Positions 1 to 7,942 of a stretch of DNA of 14,434 nt are shown here, piece after piece (positions within the stretch are counted from its first letter, which is position 1; every line of letters begins with the position of its first letter). This DNA comes from Clostridiales bacterium (GTDB taxonomy: Bacteria > Bacillota > Clostridia > Lutisporales > Lutisporaceae), in assembly GCA_012522255.1 (NCBI GenBank), contig JAAYKT010000130.1, positions 1-14,434 of the forward strand, read 5' to 3'. A program made the translations under genes and the position numbers. Under the pieces are notes generated by a model. That model saw nothing but the letters and a program-made list of their open reading frames with translations. It was not told the DNA's origin and did not search any database.

Positions 1-1
1 C

Positions 2-982
2 CCATTATTGGATAAGGTAATCTTAGATAGTTATTTAAATATATTGAAGTTTTATCCGAAGGCCTGGGGAAAAATATATGAAAAGACAAATAAATTAGAT
101 CCTATAATAGATATTAATGATATTACAAACAAATTGAAATCAAGCAAACTAAAAAGATCCATTGTTGATTCTAAACCGGATGTCATTTTTTGCACTCATA
201 GTTTTCCTTCTTCTATAATGGCAAGTTTGAAAGAAAAAGGATTTATACATAGCCCCCTTATTTCAGTTATAACCGATTATAATATTCACTCATCCTATAT
301 AAACGATGTTACCGATTACTATGTTGTAGCCCATGAATCTTTAATCCCGAGTATTTTAAGTTATGATGTAGATATTAATAAAGTGCTGCCTTTTGGAATT
401 CCCATAAAATCAGAATTTTCAATGAAACCGGATAAGAAGGAAATATTGAATAAACTTGAGTTGAAAGATAAAACAACTATGTTGGTTATGGGCGGAGGTT
501 TGGGATTAGGGTCTATCAATGGAATTGTGAAAGAAATAGATGATAAATTTGATAACATACAAATTATTGCTATTACAGGCAGGAATAAAAGACTGGAATC
601 CGGCCTTAAAAGCATAAGTGCTAAAAATGATTTAATAATCTATGGTTTTGTTCCGAATGTTCATGAATTGATAGAAATATCCGATTTCATTATTTCCAAG
701 CCGGGAGGAGTAACATGTGCCGAAATCATAACTAAAGAAAAACCTTTAATTATTTATTCACCTCTGCCGGGGCAAGAGTCAGATAATGCGGATTTTTTGT
801 TGAATTATGGTGTAGCTGTTAAAGCAACTTACGTCAACAAAATACCTTATCTGATAAAGAATATACTGAATTTGGATTTAAAAATCAAAAGTATAAAAGA
901 TATATCCGCCTTTCTCAAAAAACCCAACGCGGCTAAGGAGATTATAAGTTTTGTTGAAAAAACCTATAAATATTCGATTTAA
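2..982 (+). CDS. UgtP/MGDG synthase-like glycosyltransferase, N-terminus missing
   Basis: The frame is open to the left edge, so the true start lies upstream. The TTG at position 8 is only the first possible start inside the window, giving 324 residues. Numbered from that TTG, visible motifs are TDYNIHS (89-95), GGGLGLGS (162-169), GFVPNVHEL (213-221), SKPGGVTCAE (230-239) and PLPGQE (252-257). These match the C-terminal nucleotide-sugar-binding half of GT28-type lipid glycosyltransferases such as processive diacylglycerol glucosyltransferase UgtP and plant MGDG synthase. Such enzymes transfer a hexose from a UDP-sugar to diacylglycerol at the inner membrane face. The N-terminal glycine-rich GxGH-type motif of the family is absent, as expected for a gene cut by the window edge by some tens of codons. 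It is the only forward gene and converges on the kinase gene to its right. Family is fairly sure; exact sugar and acceptor are not. Confidence 0.85.
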   Translation, partial: PLLDKVILDSYLNILKFYPKAWGKIYEKTNKLDPIIDINDITNKLKSSKLKRSIVDSKPDVIFCTHSFPSSIMASLKEKGFIHSPLISVITDYNIHSSYINDVTDYYVVAHESLIPSILSYDVDINKVLPFGIPIKSEFSMKPDKKEILNKLELKDKTTMLVMGGGLGLGSINGIVKEIDDKFDNIQIIAITGRNKRLESGLKSISAKNDLIIYGFVPNVHELIEISDFIISKPGGVTCAEIITKEKPLIIYSPLPGQESDNADFLLNYGVAVKATYVNKIPYLIKNILNLDLKIKSIKDISAFLKKPNAAKEIISFVEKTYKYSI

Positions 983-1035
983 AATAACACACAGGTTTAT
1001 ATCTGTTCTTGTAAGCAATTATACACATTTGTAAC

Positions 1036-1119
1036 GATTAAAACTCAAACGAGGCACATAATGCTAATCTCTGTAAATACCAAAAACGATTCAAATTAGT
1101 GATAGACTTTTTAGCCTCG
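1036..1119 (-). terminator. Possible terminator after the kinase gene
   Basis: Directly after the TAG stop of the kinase gene, the minus strand carries an inverted repeat: GCCTCG at 1114-1119 and cgaggc at 1050-1055 (plus-strand text). It is followed on the minus strand by TTTGAGTTTT. The arms are about 58 bases apart, with a weaker inner pair (CTAAT/ATTAG). This is a loose, long-looped terminator candidate, not a textbook one. Confidence 0.35.
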
Positions 1120-1737
1120 CTATATTTGATATAAGCCTTTATTTTTCAGTTTTTCTTTAACTTTTTCCATTACCATGTTTTGAACCTCATCTGTATTGGC
1201 AGTACCATCAATTATAATCCAATCAAAGGTATTTGCTAATTTTAAGTATATTTTCCTTACCTTTTCAAGAAATTTTAAATCTTTCTCATATACATCTCTG
1301 TTTTCTTCTGCTTTTCTTTTTTTAGAAGTATTTGAGCTTATATCCAAAAGAACTACAATATCCGGTTGATTAAGATGACTTTCCAAATTAAGCATCCAAT
1401 CTATTTCAATACCGTTTGCGATTCCATAAGCCAAACCCGAAGGAATATATCTGTCTATTATTATAAAGTCATTGTTTTTTACTGATTCACTGATATAATC
1501 ATTTCTCTCGTACCGATTAGCTGTGAACAATAACTGCCTTACAATCGGGCTAAATTCCCTGTCGCCTTCGAAGAAAAGTTGTAATTCTTTGCCTATAGGT
1601 GTGCTCGTATCATGAAAATGCAAATATTCAGCAGAAAAACCCCGGCTTCTTAAGCTTTCCACAAAAAGTTTTGCCTGTGTACCTTTCCCTGACTGATCAA
1701 TTCCTTCAAAAACTATAATAATACCTTTGTTATTCAT
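1120..1737 (-). CDS. tmk: Thymidylate kinase-like protein (dTMP kinase family)
   Basis: A 205-residue protein of normal length for dTMP kinase, which phosphorylates dTMP to dTDP with ATP in the cytoplasm. The P-loop is FEGIDQSGKGTQ (residues 10-21), the family's FTANRYE helix is at 71-77, the DRY motif (IIIDRYIPSG) is at 92-101, and an Arg/Lys/Glu-rich lid region (about 139-153) follows VVLLDI. The P-loop reads GKGTQ where the usual bacterial enzyme has GKSTQ or GKTTQ, so this may be a divergent or second copy. The ATG is preceded by a strong AGGAGG four bases away. It is the last gene of an operon, 20 bases after the nucleoside phosphorylase. Assignment to the dTMP kinase family is firm; dTMP as sole substrate is inferred. 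Confidence 0.87.
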   Translation of the reverse strand: MNNKGIIIVFEGIDQSGKGTQAKLFVESLRSRGFSAEYLHFHDTSTPIGKELQLFFEGDREFSPIVRQLLFTANRYERNDYISESVKNNDFIIIDRYIPSGLAYGIANGIEIDWMLNLESHLNQPDIVVLLDISSNTSKKRKAEENRDVYEKDLKFLEKVRKIYLKLANTFDWIIIDGTANTDEVQNMVMEKVKEKLKNKGLYQI

Positions 1738-1757
1738 TTGGCCTCCTGTATTTAGAA

Positions 1758-2504
1758 TTATTTTATCTTTTCTATCATTTTCAGTATAACTTTCTTAACT
1801 TTATCATTGTTCTCGCTAAACACTCTGAAAACCTCTTCTTCCGTAACGGGAACAATTTTGTCATCCCCTTCCAATCCGGCATCGTAATCTGTGATTAATG
1901 AAATATTTACGTATGGTATTTCAAGTTCATTTGCCAGGGCACATTCCGGATACTGAGTCATATTTACAACGTCCCAACCCATACTGCTGAACCATCTGCT
2001 TTCAGCCTTCGTAGAAAACCTGGGACCTTGTATTACTACTACTGTCCCTTTTTTATGTAATTCGACACCTTCATCAATACATGATTCTATTGCCATTTGC
2101 CGCAATTCCTCATTATAAGGATTAGCTAAGCTTATATGCTTCGTTTCCGTATCATAATAAGTATCCTTTCTTCCCCAGGTTCTGTCTATAAATTGGTCAC
2201 ATACTACAAAATTTCCGGGTTTTATTTCTCTTTTTAAACTTCCTGAAGCTGTTGGTGCAATGATGCTCCTCACTCCTAAAAGTTTCATGGCATACAAGTT
2301 TGCCCTATAAGGAATCATATGAGGAGGAAAGGCATGGTGTTTACTGTGTCTTGGCAGAAAGGCAATCTTTTTTGAACCTAAATCCGCAATTGCTATTTTA
2401 TCACTGGGTTTACCATATGGTGTATCTAATTCAATTTCCTTCACATTATCCATAAAAGAATAAAAACCCGAACCTCCGAACACGCCGATATCTGCATGAT
2501 TCAT
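1758..2504 (-). CDS. mtnP: S-methyl-5'-thioadenosine phosphorylase family protein
   Basis: A 248-residue member of the purine nucleoside phosphorylase/MTA phosphorylase (PNP/MTAP, trimeric) family. These enzymes cleave methylthioadenosine or a related purine nucleoside with phosphate, giving the free base and a sugar-1-phosphate. Visible motifs are GGSGFY (10-15), PRHSKHHAFPPHMIPYRAN (51-69), TASGSL (85-90), IQGPRFST (158-165), NMTQYPE (181-187) and TDYDAG (205-210). NMT-x-x-PE and the TDYD segment favour MTA phosphorylase over ordinary PNP, but a 6-oxopurine or methylthioinosine phosphorylase of the same family cannot be excluded. The ATG has a near-perfect GGAGGTG five bases upstream. It lies 24 bases after the helicase gene and 20 bases before the kinase gene, so the three are probably one transcript serving nucleotide and polyamine/methionine salvage. 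Confidence 0.85.
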   Translation of the reverse strand: MNHADIGVFGGSGFYSFMDNVKEIELDTPYGKPSDKIAIADLGSKKIAFLPRHSKHHAFPPHMIPYRANLYAMKLLGVRSIIAPTASGSLKREIKPGNFVVCDQFIDRTWGRKDTYYDTETKHISLANPYNEELRQMAIESCIDEGVELHKKGTVVVIQGPRFSTKAESRWFSSMGWDVVNMTQYPECALANELEIPYVNISLITDYDAGLEGDDKIVPVTEEEVFRVFSENNDKVKKVILKMIEKIK

Positions 2505-2528
2505 TTTAACACCTCCGAAAACTTTTTT

Positions 2529-4388
2529 TTAATTATAAATTACCATTTCATCTAAAAATCTTGATGGTTTTGCCCTTTTTCCATATCTATATTTTGGTAC
2601 ATAAATATAGAGTTGTTCTTTTGCCCTCGTCATTGATACATAAAATAGTCTTCTTTCTTCTTCTAAAAGGCCTTTATCGTAATCATTGGTCAGATAATAA
2701 GGTGTCAACCCATCATTGGCACCGATAATGAAAACGGTTTTGAACTCCAAACCTTTTGCTTTATGCATTGTCATGATCTTTACACTGCTTTTTTCTTTAA
2801 GGCCTTCGTATTCGATTTTTTTAACCAAATTTAAATGTCTTAAGTATTCTGGTATATTACCAAATCTATCTGCGGAAGCACTGATTTCGTCCATTATTTC
2901 AAGTAAAGGCTTTACCTTTATATTCTTCTTATCTGCCCATTGTCTTATATAATCTTCATAACCTATATAGTATCTTATATAAGATATACCTTCTCCGGGG
3001 TTCATTGTTTTTATTTTATCCAAGCTGCTTTTTAATTTCTTTAATTTCTTTTTCTCGTACATTTCAATTGAGTTTTGCATCAACATAACATCCAGCATAT
3101 CTTTATCATACATCATTGAATTTGCAATTATATTTTTGCTTATTTTCCTGTAAGGTTTATTAATTATCCTGTAAATATTATTATTTCTGTCAATATTATG
3201 TGAGGCTTTCAAATAACCTATTATATCATTATTAATCCAATGGTTATATACTGAAGACAACCCTCCGCTGCATGTATACGGGATTCGATTTAGAATAAAA
3301 TTATCTATTATGGCACTCGACTGAATTCGTGTTCTGAATAATACTGCCATTTCTGAATAATCCATCCCGTTTTTTAATAGTTCTTTAATTCTTAATACTA
3401 CAGCCTGTGCCTCTTGCTCGTTGTCCTGGATAGGGACAATGTAAGGATTATTTCCCAATCCGTTGCAAGCTATTAGATTTTTTTCATATCTTTCACTATT
3501 GTTATTTATTACACACATTGCGGAGTTAAGTATCGCCTTGCTGCTTCTGTAATTAGTTTTTAATGTTATAACTGTTGTGTTTTTATATTGATTTGGGAAC
3601 CTGAGCATGGCCTTGGAATCAGAGCCCCTGAATTTATAAATTGATTGGTCATCATCCCCTACTATGAATAGATTATTCAAAGGATCCGCAATCAAAAATA
3701 TTGTTTCAAGTTGTGATTTGTTTATATCTTGGAATTCATCTATCAATATATATTTATACTTCATCCTGAGGCTGTGCAATGCTTGACTGTTATCTATCAT
3801 TAATTTATAGCAATGCGTTACCATATCTTCAAAGTCGAATTTGTTTGCCTTAACCTTATATTTTTTGTATTGATCATATATCGCCCAAAATTCACTGTAA
3901 CCGCATGAAAGCGGCAAGAATTTTCTTTCAGTAATCAACATGTTTTCTATATAAGCCAATTCATTCAGCAAATCCTCAAGGGCTTGCCCTTCTCCATAAA
4001 AGCCAAGTCCCATGTTATTCAGAATTGATTTTATGACTGACTTCTTTTCATTTTCATTGATCAAGTATTCAATTTTATAGTTTTTGTATTGTTTAAGAAT
4101 TTTAAAAAAAACTGAATGAAATGTGCCAAAAGTAACCTGATTATAAGTATTTGTATATCCTTCAAGCAGCATAAATCTTTTATGCATCTCTTCTGCTGCT
4201 GCTTTTGTGAATGTAACCACTAAAATGTTTTCAGGTTCTACCTTGTATTTTTTTATTAGATTTAAAACTCTGTTTACAATAATTGTAGTTTTTCCCGTGC
4301 CGGGCCCCGCCAGAACCAAACAAGGCCCCTCATGATGCCCGACTGCTCTTTTTTGTTCATCATTCAGTGGAAAAAAACTGTTTTTCAC
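2529..4388 (-). CDS. UvrD/Rep/PcrA-family ATP-dependent DNA helicase (short form)
   Basis: A superfamily 1A 3'-5' helicase of 619 residues. Motifs in order: Q motif NDEQKRAV (9-16), Walker A GPGTGKTT (28-35), motif Ia VVTFTKAAAEEM (57-68), Walker B/motif II LIDEFQD (215-221), motif III GDDDQSIYKFRGS (244-256), motif IV TNYRSS (278-283), motif V MTMHKAKGLEFK (539-550) and motif VI EEERRLFYVSMTRAKE (576-591). All catalytic motifs look intact. It is about 100 residues shorter than PcrA/UvrD and ends soon after motif VI, so the C-terminal tail that in PcrA binds RNA polymerase is missing. It is probably an accessory repair helicase rather than the main PcrA. The start is GTG, chosen because AGGAG lies six bases upstream. 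It is the first gene of an operon with the phosphorylase and kinase genes. Confidence 0.92.
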   Translation of the reverse strand: MKNSFFPLNDEQKRAVGHHEGPCLVLAGPGTGKTTIIVNRVLNLIKKYKVEPENILVVTFTKAAAEEMHKRFMLLEGYTNTYNQVTFGTFHSVFFKILKQYKNYKIEYLINENEKKSVIKSILNNMGLGFYGEGQALEDLLNELAYIENMLITERKFLPLSCGYSEFWAIYDQYKKYKVKANKFDFEDMVTHCYKLMIDNSQALHSLRMKYKYILIDEFQDINKSQLETIFLIADPLNNLFIVGDDDQSIYKFRGSDSKAMLRFPNQYKNTTVITLKTNYRSSKAILNSAMCVINNNSERYEKNLIACNGLGNNPYIVPIQDNEQEAQAVVLRIKELLKNGMDYSEMAVLFRTRIQSSAIIDNFILNRIPYTCSGGLSSVYNHWINNDIIGYLKASHNIDRNNNIYRIINKPYRKISKNIIANSMMYDKDMLDVMLMQNSIEMYEKKKLKKLKSSLDKIKTMNPGEGISYIRYYIGYEDYIRQWADKKNIKVKPLLEIMDEISASADRFGNIPEYLRHLNLVKKIEYEGLKEKSSVKIMTMHKAKGLEFKTVFIIGANDGLTPYYLTNDYDKGLLEEERRLFYVSMTRAKEQLYIYVPKYRYGKRAKPSRFLDEMVIYN

Positions 4389-4459
4389 CGTTTGCTCCTA
4401 AAATCTATGTATTAATTTTTCTTGTCAACCAAATTATCTAAAAGGTTCTTCTTACAAAG

Positions 4460-4555
4460 CTAAAAATACAGAATTCCTCAGAATTGACCGCATAATGCTC
4501 GCTAAGGTTAATCCATAAGAGGCATCTGCATATATACAGTAACGCCTAATTCTGT
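4460..4555 (-). other. Long inverted repeat in the iorB-helicase gap
   Basis: In the 215-base gap between iorB and the helicase gene, acagaatt (4468-4475) and aattctgt (4548-4555) form a perfect 8-bp inverted repeat. On the minus strand the downstream arm is followed by ATTTTTAG. A direct repeat cagaatt also lies at 4469-4482. It could be a weak second terminator or part of the helicase leader. I see no convincing -35/-10 pair here. Confidence 0.25.
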
Positions 4556-4578
4556 TTTTATAAAAATAAAATTTAAGT

Positions 4579-4604
4579 AAAATGGGGGAATATTCCCCCA
4601 TTTT
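4579..4604 (-). terminator. Rho-independent terminator of ptb-iorA-iorB
   Basis: A perfect 26-base palindrome with arms AAAATGGGGG and CCCCCATTTT around AATATT. Five G-C pairs are flanked by A-T pairs. On the minus strand it is followed by ACTTAAATTTTATTTTTA. It overlaps the last base of the iorB stop codon, so transcription ends at the end of the operon. The A-rich flank on the other side could make it work in both directions. Confidence 0.85.
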
Positions 4605-5179
4605 TATTGCATTTCCATGCCTTTATTAAAGGCCTTAATATTAATATCCAACATTCTTTCGGGTATTATTTCTTTTAATACTTCTATCCAATCTACTTCT
4701 GTAAGGCCAAATGCTTTAACTAACGAACCGAATAATACAACATTCTGGGTTTTTACATTACCTAATTCTGTTGCAACTTTTCCCGCATCTATTACTATGG
4801 TTTTGAAGTTATTTTGAAGCTCTTCTAAAATTCCTTCAGGGTACTCTATTTTTCCAATAGCAATGGGAAGTGACGGTATTTCGTAGTTATTTACAATGAC
4901 TATCCCATCAGGTTTCAAGTATTCACTCCACCTGAGTGCCTCCATCTTTTCAAATGCAACCAGTATATCGGCTTGTCCTTTTCCCAAGATTGGTGAATAA
5001 ACTTTTTTGCCATATCTAACCTGTGTTGAAACACTCCCACCCCTTTGGGCCATCCCATGAACTTCGGACATTTTAACATCATAACCCGCTTTCATCAGTC
5101 CGGTCGTAAGAAGTCTGCTTACTAATATTGTACCTTGGCCACCAACGCCAACAAAGAGAATACTTTTAGTTTCCTTCAT
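4604..5179 (-). CDS. iorB: Indolepyruvate:ferredoxin oxidoreductase, beta subunit
   Basis: A 191-residue protein of usual IorB length, and the gamma-type (POR_N-like) subunit of the 2-oxoacid:ferredoxin oxidoreductase family. It shows FVGVGGQGTILVSRLL (9-24), the glycine-rich N-terminus of this subunit, and SEVHGMAQRGGSV (38-50), a hallmark of IorB. It pairs with IorA to convert aryl-pyruvates (indolepyruvate, phenylpyruvate, hydroxyphenylpyruvate) plus CoA to aryl-acetyl-CoA, CO2 and reduced ferredoxin. Its ATG overlaps the iorA TAA by one base (TAATG) and has only a weak ribosome binding site inside iorA, so translation is probably coupled, giving a 1:1 complex. A strong terminator starts at its stop codon. 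Confidence 0.95.
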   Translation of the reverse strand: MKETKSILFVGVGGQGTILVSRLLTTGLMKAGYDVKMSEVHGMAQRGGSVSTQVRYGKKVYSPILGKGQADILVAFEKMEALRWSEYLKPDGIVIVNNYEIPSLPIAIGKIEYPEGILEELQNNFKTIVIDAGKVATELGNVKTQNVVLFGSLVKAFGLTEVDWIEVLKEIIPERMLDINIKAFNKGMEMQ

Positions 5180-6930
5180 TATTCTTCACCAACCTTTTTA
5201 ATTGCATCAAATTTACATACCTGCATACATACTTCACAACCTACACACATAGATGGTTCTATAAATGACTTACCATCTTTGAAGAAAATTGCCGGACAAC
5301 CTACCTTTAAGCACATTTTGCATTTTGTACATTTATCCCTGTCAACCTCACATTTAATTTTAAAAGGAGGTAACCCTTTTATCAAAACACAAGGTCTTTT
5401 TGTCACTATAGCAAAGGGTTCTGTACTTTCCTCAGCTTCTTTTACTGTATCTTCCACAGCTTTTAAGTCGCATGGGTCGATTACCCTTACAGTCTTGTAA
5501 CCTAATGATTTTAAAACGTCTACCGGATTGATTTCCATAGTGTCTTGCCCCATAAGAGTTTTTCCTGTACCCGGGTTATCCTGATGGCCTGTCATTCCTG
5601 TTATCCTGTTATCCAACACCACAGGTATCATATTTCCTTTGTTATACACTATATCCAAGGCACCCGTTAAACCTGAGTGAAAGAATGTGGAGTCACCCAT
5701 AACTCCAAAAACTTTACCATCCCTGCCGGATACCTCAAAGGCTTTTGCAATCCCCATTCCCGCGCTGAATCCGGCACCCATGCATATTACGGTATCCATT
5801 GCGCCAAGCGGCGGTGAGGCAGCCAATGCGTAGCATCCTATATCGCCTGTTATGACAGTGTTCTTCTTTTTGGACATTACATAGAAGAATCCCCTGTGGG
5901 GGCATCCGGGGCAAAGAACCGGCGGCCGCGGTGCAGGTTCAACTTTTAATGTTTTTGTTTCGGATTCTTTGTTTAACAAGGAATTTGCCACTATTTCTGG
6001 GTTAAGCTCATAATAATTAGGTATCAAGTCTTTACCTATGCATTTTATCCCTGCGGCTTTAATTTGCTCTTCCATAAAAGGTTCTACTTCCTCTACAATA
6101 TACAACGTCTCAACATTTTCGCTGAATTCTCTTATCAGATCCATAGGTAGAGGAAAAGTAAATCCCAATTTCAAATATGATGCATCATTTCCAAATACTT
6201 CTTTTGCGTATTGGTAGGAGATACTTGCAGTAATTATGCCTATTTTTTTGTCATTATATTCTATTTTATTTACCGGAGACTTATTGGAATATTCCTCCAA
6301 TGCCTTTAACCTGTCCTCTACCTTGAGCCTTGCACGCTTAACAGTGGCAGGTACAGCAACAAATTTTGGAATATTTCTGCTATAAGGTTTGAATTCGACC
6401 TCTTCTCTTTCTGCAAGTTCAACTATACTTTTGCTATGGCATACTCTCGTCGTAACTCTGTAAAGAACGGGTGTATCAAATTCTTCGCTTATTTTATAAG
6501 CCTCTTTTATAAAATCTTTGCATTCCTGACTATCCGATGGTTCAAACATTGGCATTTTTGCAAACTTCGCATAATATCTGTTATCCTGTTCATTTTGGGA
6601 GCTGTGCATGCTGGGGTCATCAGCTGTTACCAACACAAATCCTGCATTAACACCCAAGTATGAATAGGTAAAAATAGGATCCGCAGCAACATTTAAACCT
6701 ACATGTTTCATGGCCGCAATGCTTCTCGCTCCGCCTATTGAAGCACCTATGGCAACTTCGGTTGCTACCTTTTCATTTGGCGACCATTCACAATAGATTT
6801 TATCTTTATATTGAACTATATTTTCCAGGATTTCTGTACTTGGTGTCCCGGGGTAAGCTGCTGCAACAGTTACGCCCGCTTCATAAGCCCCTCTCGCTAT
6901 TGCCTCATTGCCTGACATTAATTCTTTCAA
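5179..6930 (-). CDS. iorA: Indolepyruvate:ferredoxin oxidoreductase, alpha subunit
   Basis: A 583-residue catalytic subunit of the usual length. The N-terminal pyrimidine-binding domain begins SGNEAIARGAYEAG (6-19) with YPGTPSTEI (26-34) and the NEKVATEVAIGAS segment (52-64). CPGCPHRG (340-347) follows. The thiamine-diphosphate/Mg domain has GDIGCYALA (362-370), GDSTFFHSG (412-420) and DNRITGMTG (440-448). The C-terminus is a two-[4Fe-4S] ferredoxin domain with Cys 534, 537, 540, 545 and 562, 565, 568, 572. All expected cofactor sites are present. The start is TTG: GGGAGGT sits six bases before it, while the in-frame ATG four codons later is too far from that site. It follows ptb by 17 bases and overlaps iorB. 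It oxidises aryl-pyruvates from aromatic amino acid transamination in the cytoplasm. Confidence 0.96.
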   Translation of the reverse strand: MKELMSGNEAIARGAYEAGVTVAAAYPGTPSTEILENIVQYKDKIYCEWSPNEKVATEVAIGASIGGARSIAAMKHVGLNVAADPIFTYSYLGVNAGFVLVTADDPSMHSSQNEQDNRYYAKFAKMPMFEPSDSQECKDFIKEAYKISEEFDTPVLYRVTTRVCHSKSIVELAEREEVEFKPYSRNIPKFVAVPATVKRARLKVEDRLKALEEYSNKSPVNKIEYNDKKIGIITASISYQYAKEVFGNDASYLKLGFTFPLPMDLIREFSENVETLYIVEEVEPFMEEQIKAAGIKCIGKDLIPNYYELNPEIVANSLLNKESETKTLKVEPAPRPPVLCPGCPHRGFFYVMSKKKNTVITGDIGCYALAASPPLGAMDTVICMGAGFSAGMGIAKAFEVSGRDGKVFGVMGDSTFFHSGLTGALDIVYNKGNMIPVVLDNRITGMTGHQDNPGTGKTLMGQDTMEINPVDVLKSLGYKTVRVIDPCDLKAVEDTVKEAEESTEPFAIVTKRPCVLIKGLPPFKIKCEVDRDKCTKCKMCLKVGCPAIFFKDGKSFIEPSMCVGCEVCMQVCKFDAIKKVGEE

Positions 6931-6947
6931 TTTTCTACCTCCCTATG

Positions 6948-7853
6948 TTATTTATATGATGCTATAATACTGCCTAATGCTATTGATAACAATTTTGTTT
7001 CTGATGAATCTGCTCTTGATACCAGAACTATGGGTACCTTGGCTCCCATTATTATGCCTGCCGATTGAGAGTTGGCCAAATAGGTCATTGATTTGCCCAA
7101 AACATTTCCTACCTCATAATAGGGCACCAATAATACATCTGCCCTTCCTCCCCCCTCACCTTTATAACCTTTGTGTTCACAAGCAGCTTTGTTAATTGCC
7201 AAGTCCAAGGCAACGGGGCCTTCTACAACGGCGTTTTGTCCAGCCCATTTTTCTTTCATATCTGCAATAGCCTTTGCATCGACTGTAGTCTGTATTTTCG
7301 GATTTACGGTTTCCGCCCCCGCAAGACATGATACATATACCTTGTCCAAACCCAAGGCATGGCACACCTTGATGGCATTTTCCAATATCTTGACTTTTTG
7401 ATTCAAATCCGGAGCAACATTTATACCACCATCTGTTAAAAATATAAACTTGGGATAGGTATCAACCTTATATACCATTACATGACTGATAAGACTGTCA
7501 GTTCTTAATCCTTTTTCCTTATCCAGTACCGCCCGCATGATATCGGCAGTCTGTATTAATCCTTTCATCAAGAAGTCGGCTTTACCTTCTCTTACAATGG
7601 ATACCGCTATTTTTGCAGACTCAATCAAATCAGGTTCATCAATGATTTCATAACCTTCGTCCGATATGTTTAGTTTATCAAATACTTCTGAAATTTTTTT
7701 GGCATCTCCAACCAATATCGGGTTAATCAATCCCATTGTTGTTGCTTTGTACACTGCTTCTATAACATCTACATCCTGTGCGGCTGCAATCACTACTTTC
7801 ATCTTTTTTTTACATTTTACAGTGGTTAGGAGTTCATCAAAGTTTTTTATCAT
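6948..7853 (-). CDS. ptb: Phosphate butyryltransferase-type phosphotransacylase
   Basis: A 301-residue member of the phosphate acetyl/butyryltransferase family, matching the length of clostridial Ptb. It swaps CoA for phosphate on an acyl-CoA, giving the acyl-phosphate used by butyrate-kinase-like enzymes to make ATP. Visible family segments are KGLIQTADIMRAVL (97-110), FLTDGGINVAPDL (138-150), EGPVALDLA (211-219), GGRADVLLVPYYEVGNVLGK (235-254) and SRADSSETKLLSIALG (279-294). GAGG-type ribosome binding (GAGGTAGG) lies just before the ATG. It is first in an operon with iorA, not next to a butyrate kinase gene as is usual. I therefore infer that its substrate may be aryl-acetyl-CoA or a branched acyl-CoA rather than butyryl-CoA. 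The family is sure; the substrate is not. Confidence 0.9.
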   Translation of the reverse strand: MIKNFDELLTTVKCKKKMKVVIAAAQDVDVIEAVYKATTMGLINPILVGDAKKISEVFDKLNISDEGYEIIDEPDLIESAKIAVSIVREGKADFLMKGLIQTADIMRAVLDKEKGLRTDSLISHVMVYKVDTYPKFIFLTDGGINVAPDLNQKVKILENAIKVCHALGLDKVYVSCLAGAETVNPKIQTTVDAKAIADMKEKWAGQNAVVEGPVALDLAINKAACEHKGYKGEGGGRADVLLVPYYEVGNVLGKSMTYLANSQSAGIIMGAKVPIVLVSRADSSETKLLSIALGSIIASYK

Positions 7854-7888
7854 TATCCTACCTCACATTTTAATAATTTTCTAAAGAT

Positions 7889-7917
7889 ATTATAACCCTA
7901 TGGTCACAAACCTTCAA
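7889..7917 (-). promoter_or_regulatory. Sigma-A-type promoter of ptb-iorA-iorB
   Basis: On the minus strand, -35 TTGAAG (7912-7917) and a perfect -10 TATAAT (7889-7894) are separated by exactly 17 bases. The ptb ATG is about 36 bases further on. This is the best promoter match in the window. Confidence 0.7.
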
Positions 7918-7920
7918 GTT

Positions 7921-7928
7921 AAGCGCTT
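7921..7928. promoter_or_regulatory. Palindrome AAGCGCTT by the ptb promoter (cre-like core)
   Basis: AAGCGCTT sits three bases upstream of the ptb -35 box. It is the central core of CcpA catabolite-response (cre) sites, but the outer T-G and C-A positions of the cre consensus do not match well. The core and position are seen; CcpA binding is inference. Confidence 0.25.
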
Positions 7929-7942
7929 TTCCATTTCTTATC

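Noticed and set aside
1036..1119. Nested pairings after the kinase gene as a tRNA or small RNA gene
   Set aside because: No cloverleaf, TTCGA-type T-loop or conserved D-loop can be drawn; a loose terminator is the simpler reading.
4389..4430. TTGACA at about 4423-4428 (minus strand) as a -35 box for the helicase gene
   Set aside because: No -10 hexamer lies at 16-19 bases; the nearest candidates are at 11-15 bases and match poorly.
5135..5500. Open frame of 121 codons on the plus strand inside iorA/iorB
   Set aside because: It lies opposite well-supported coding sequence with intact motifs, has no recognisable domain, and its composition mirrors the opposite-strand genes.
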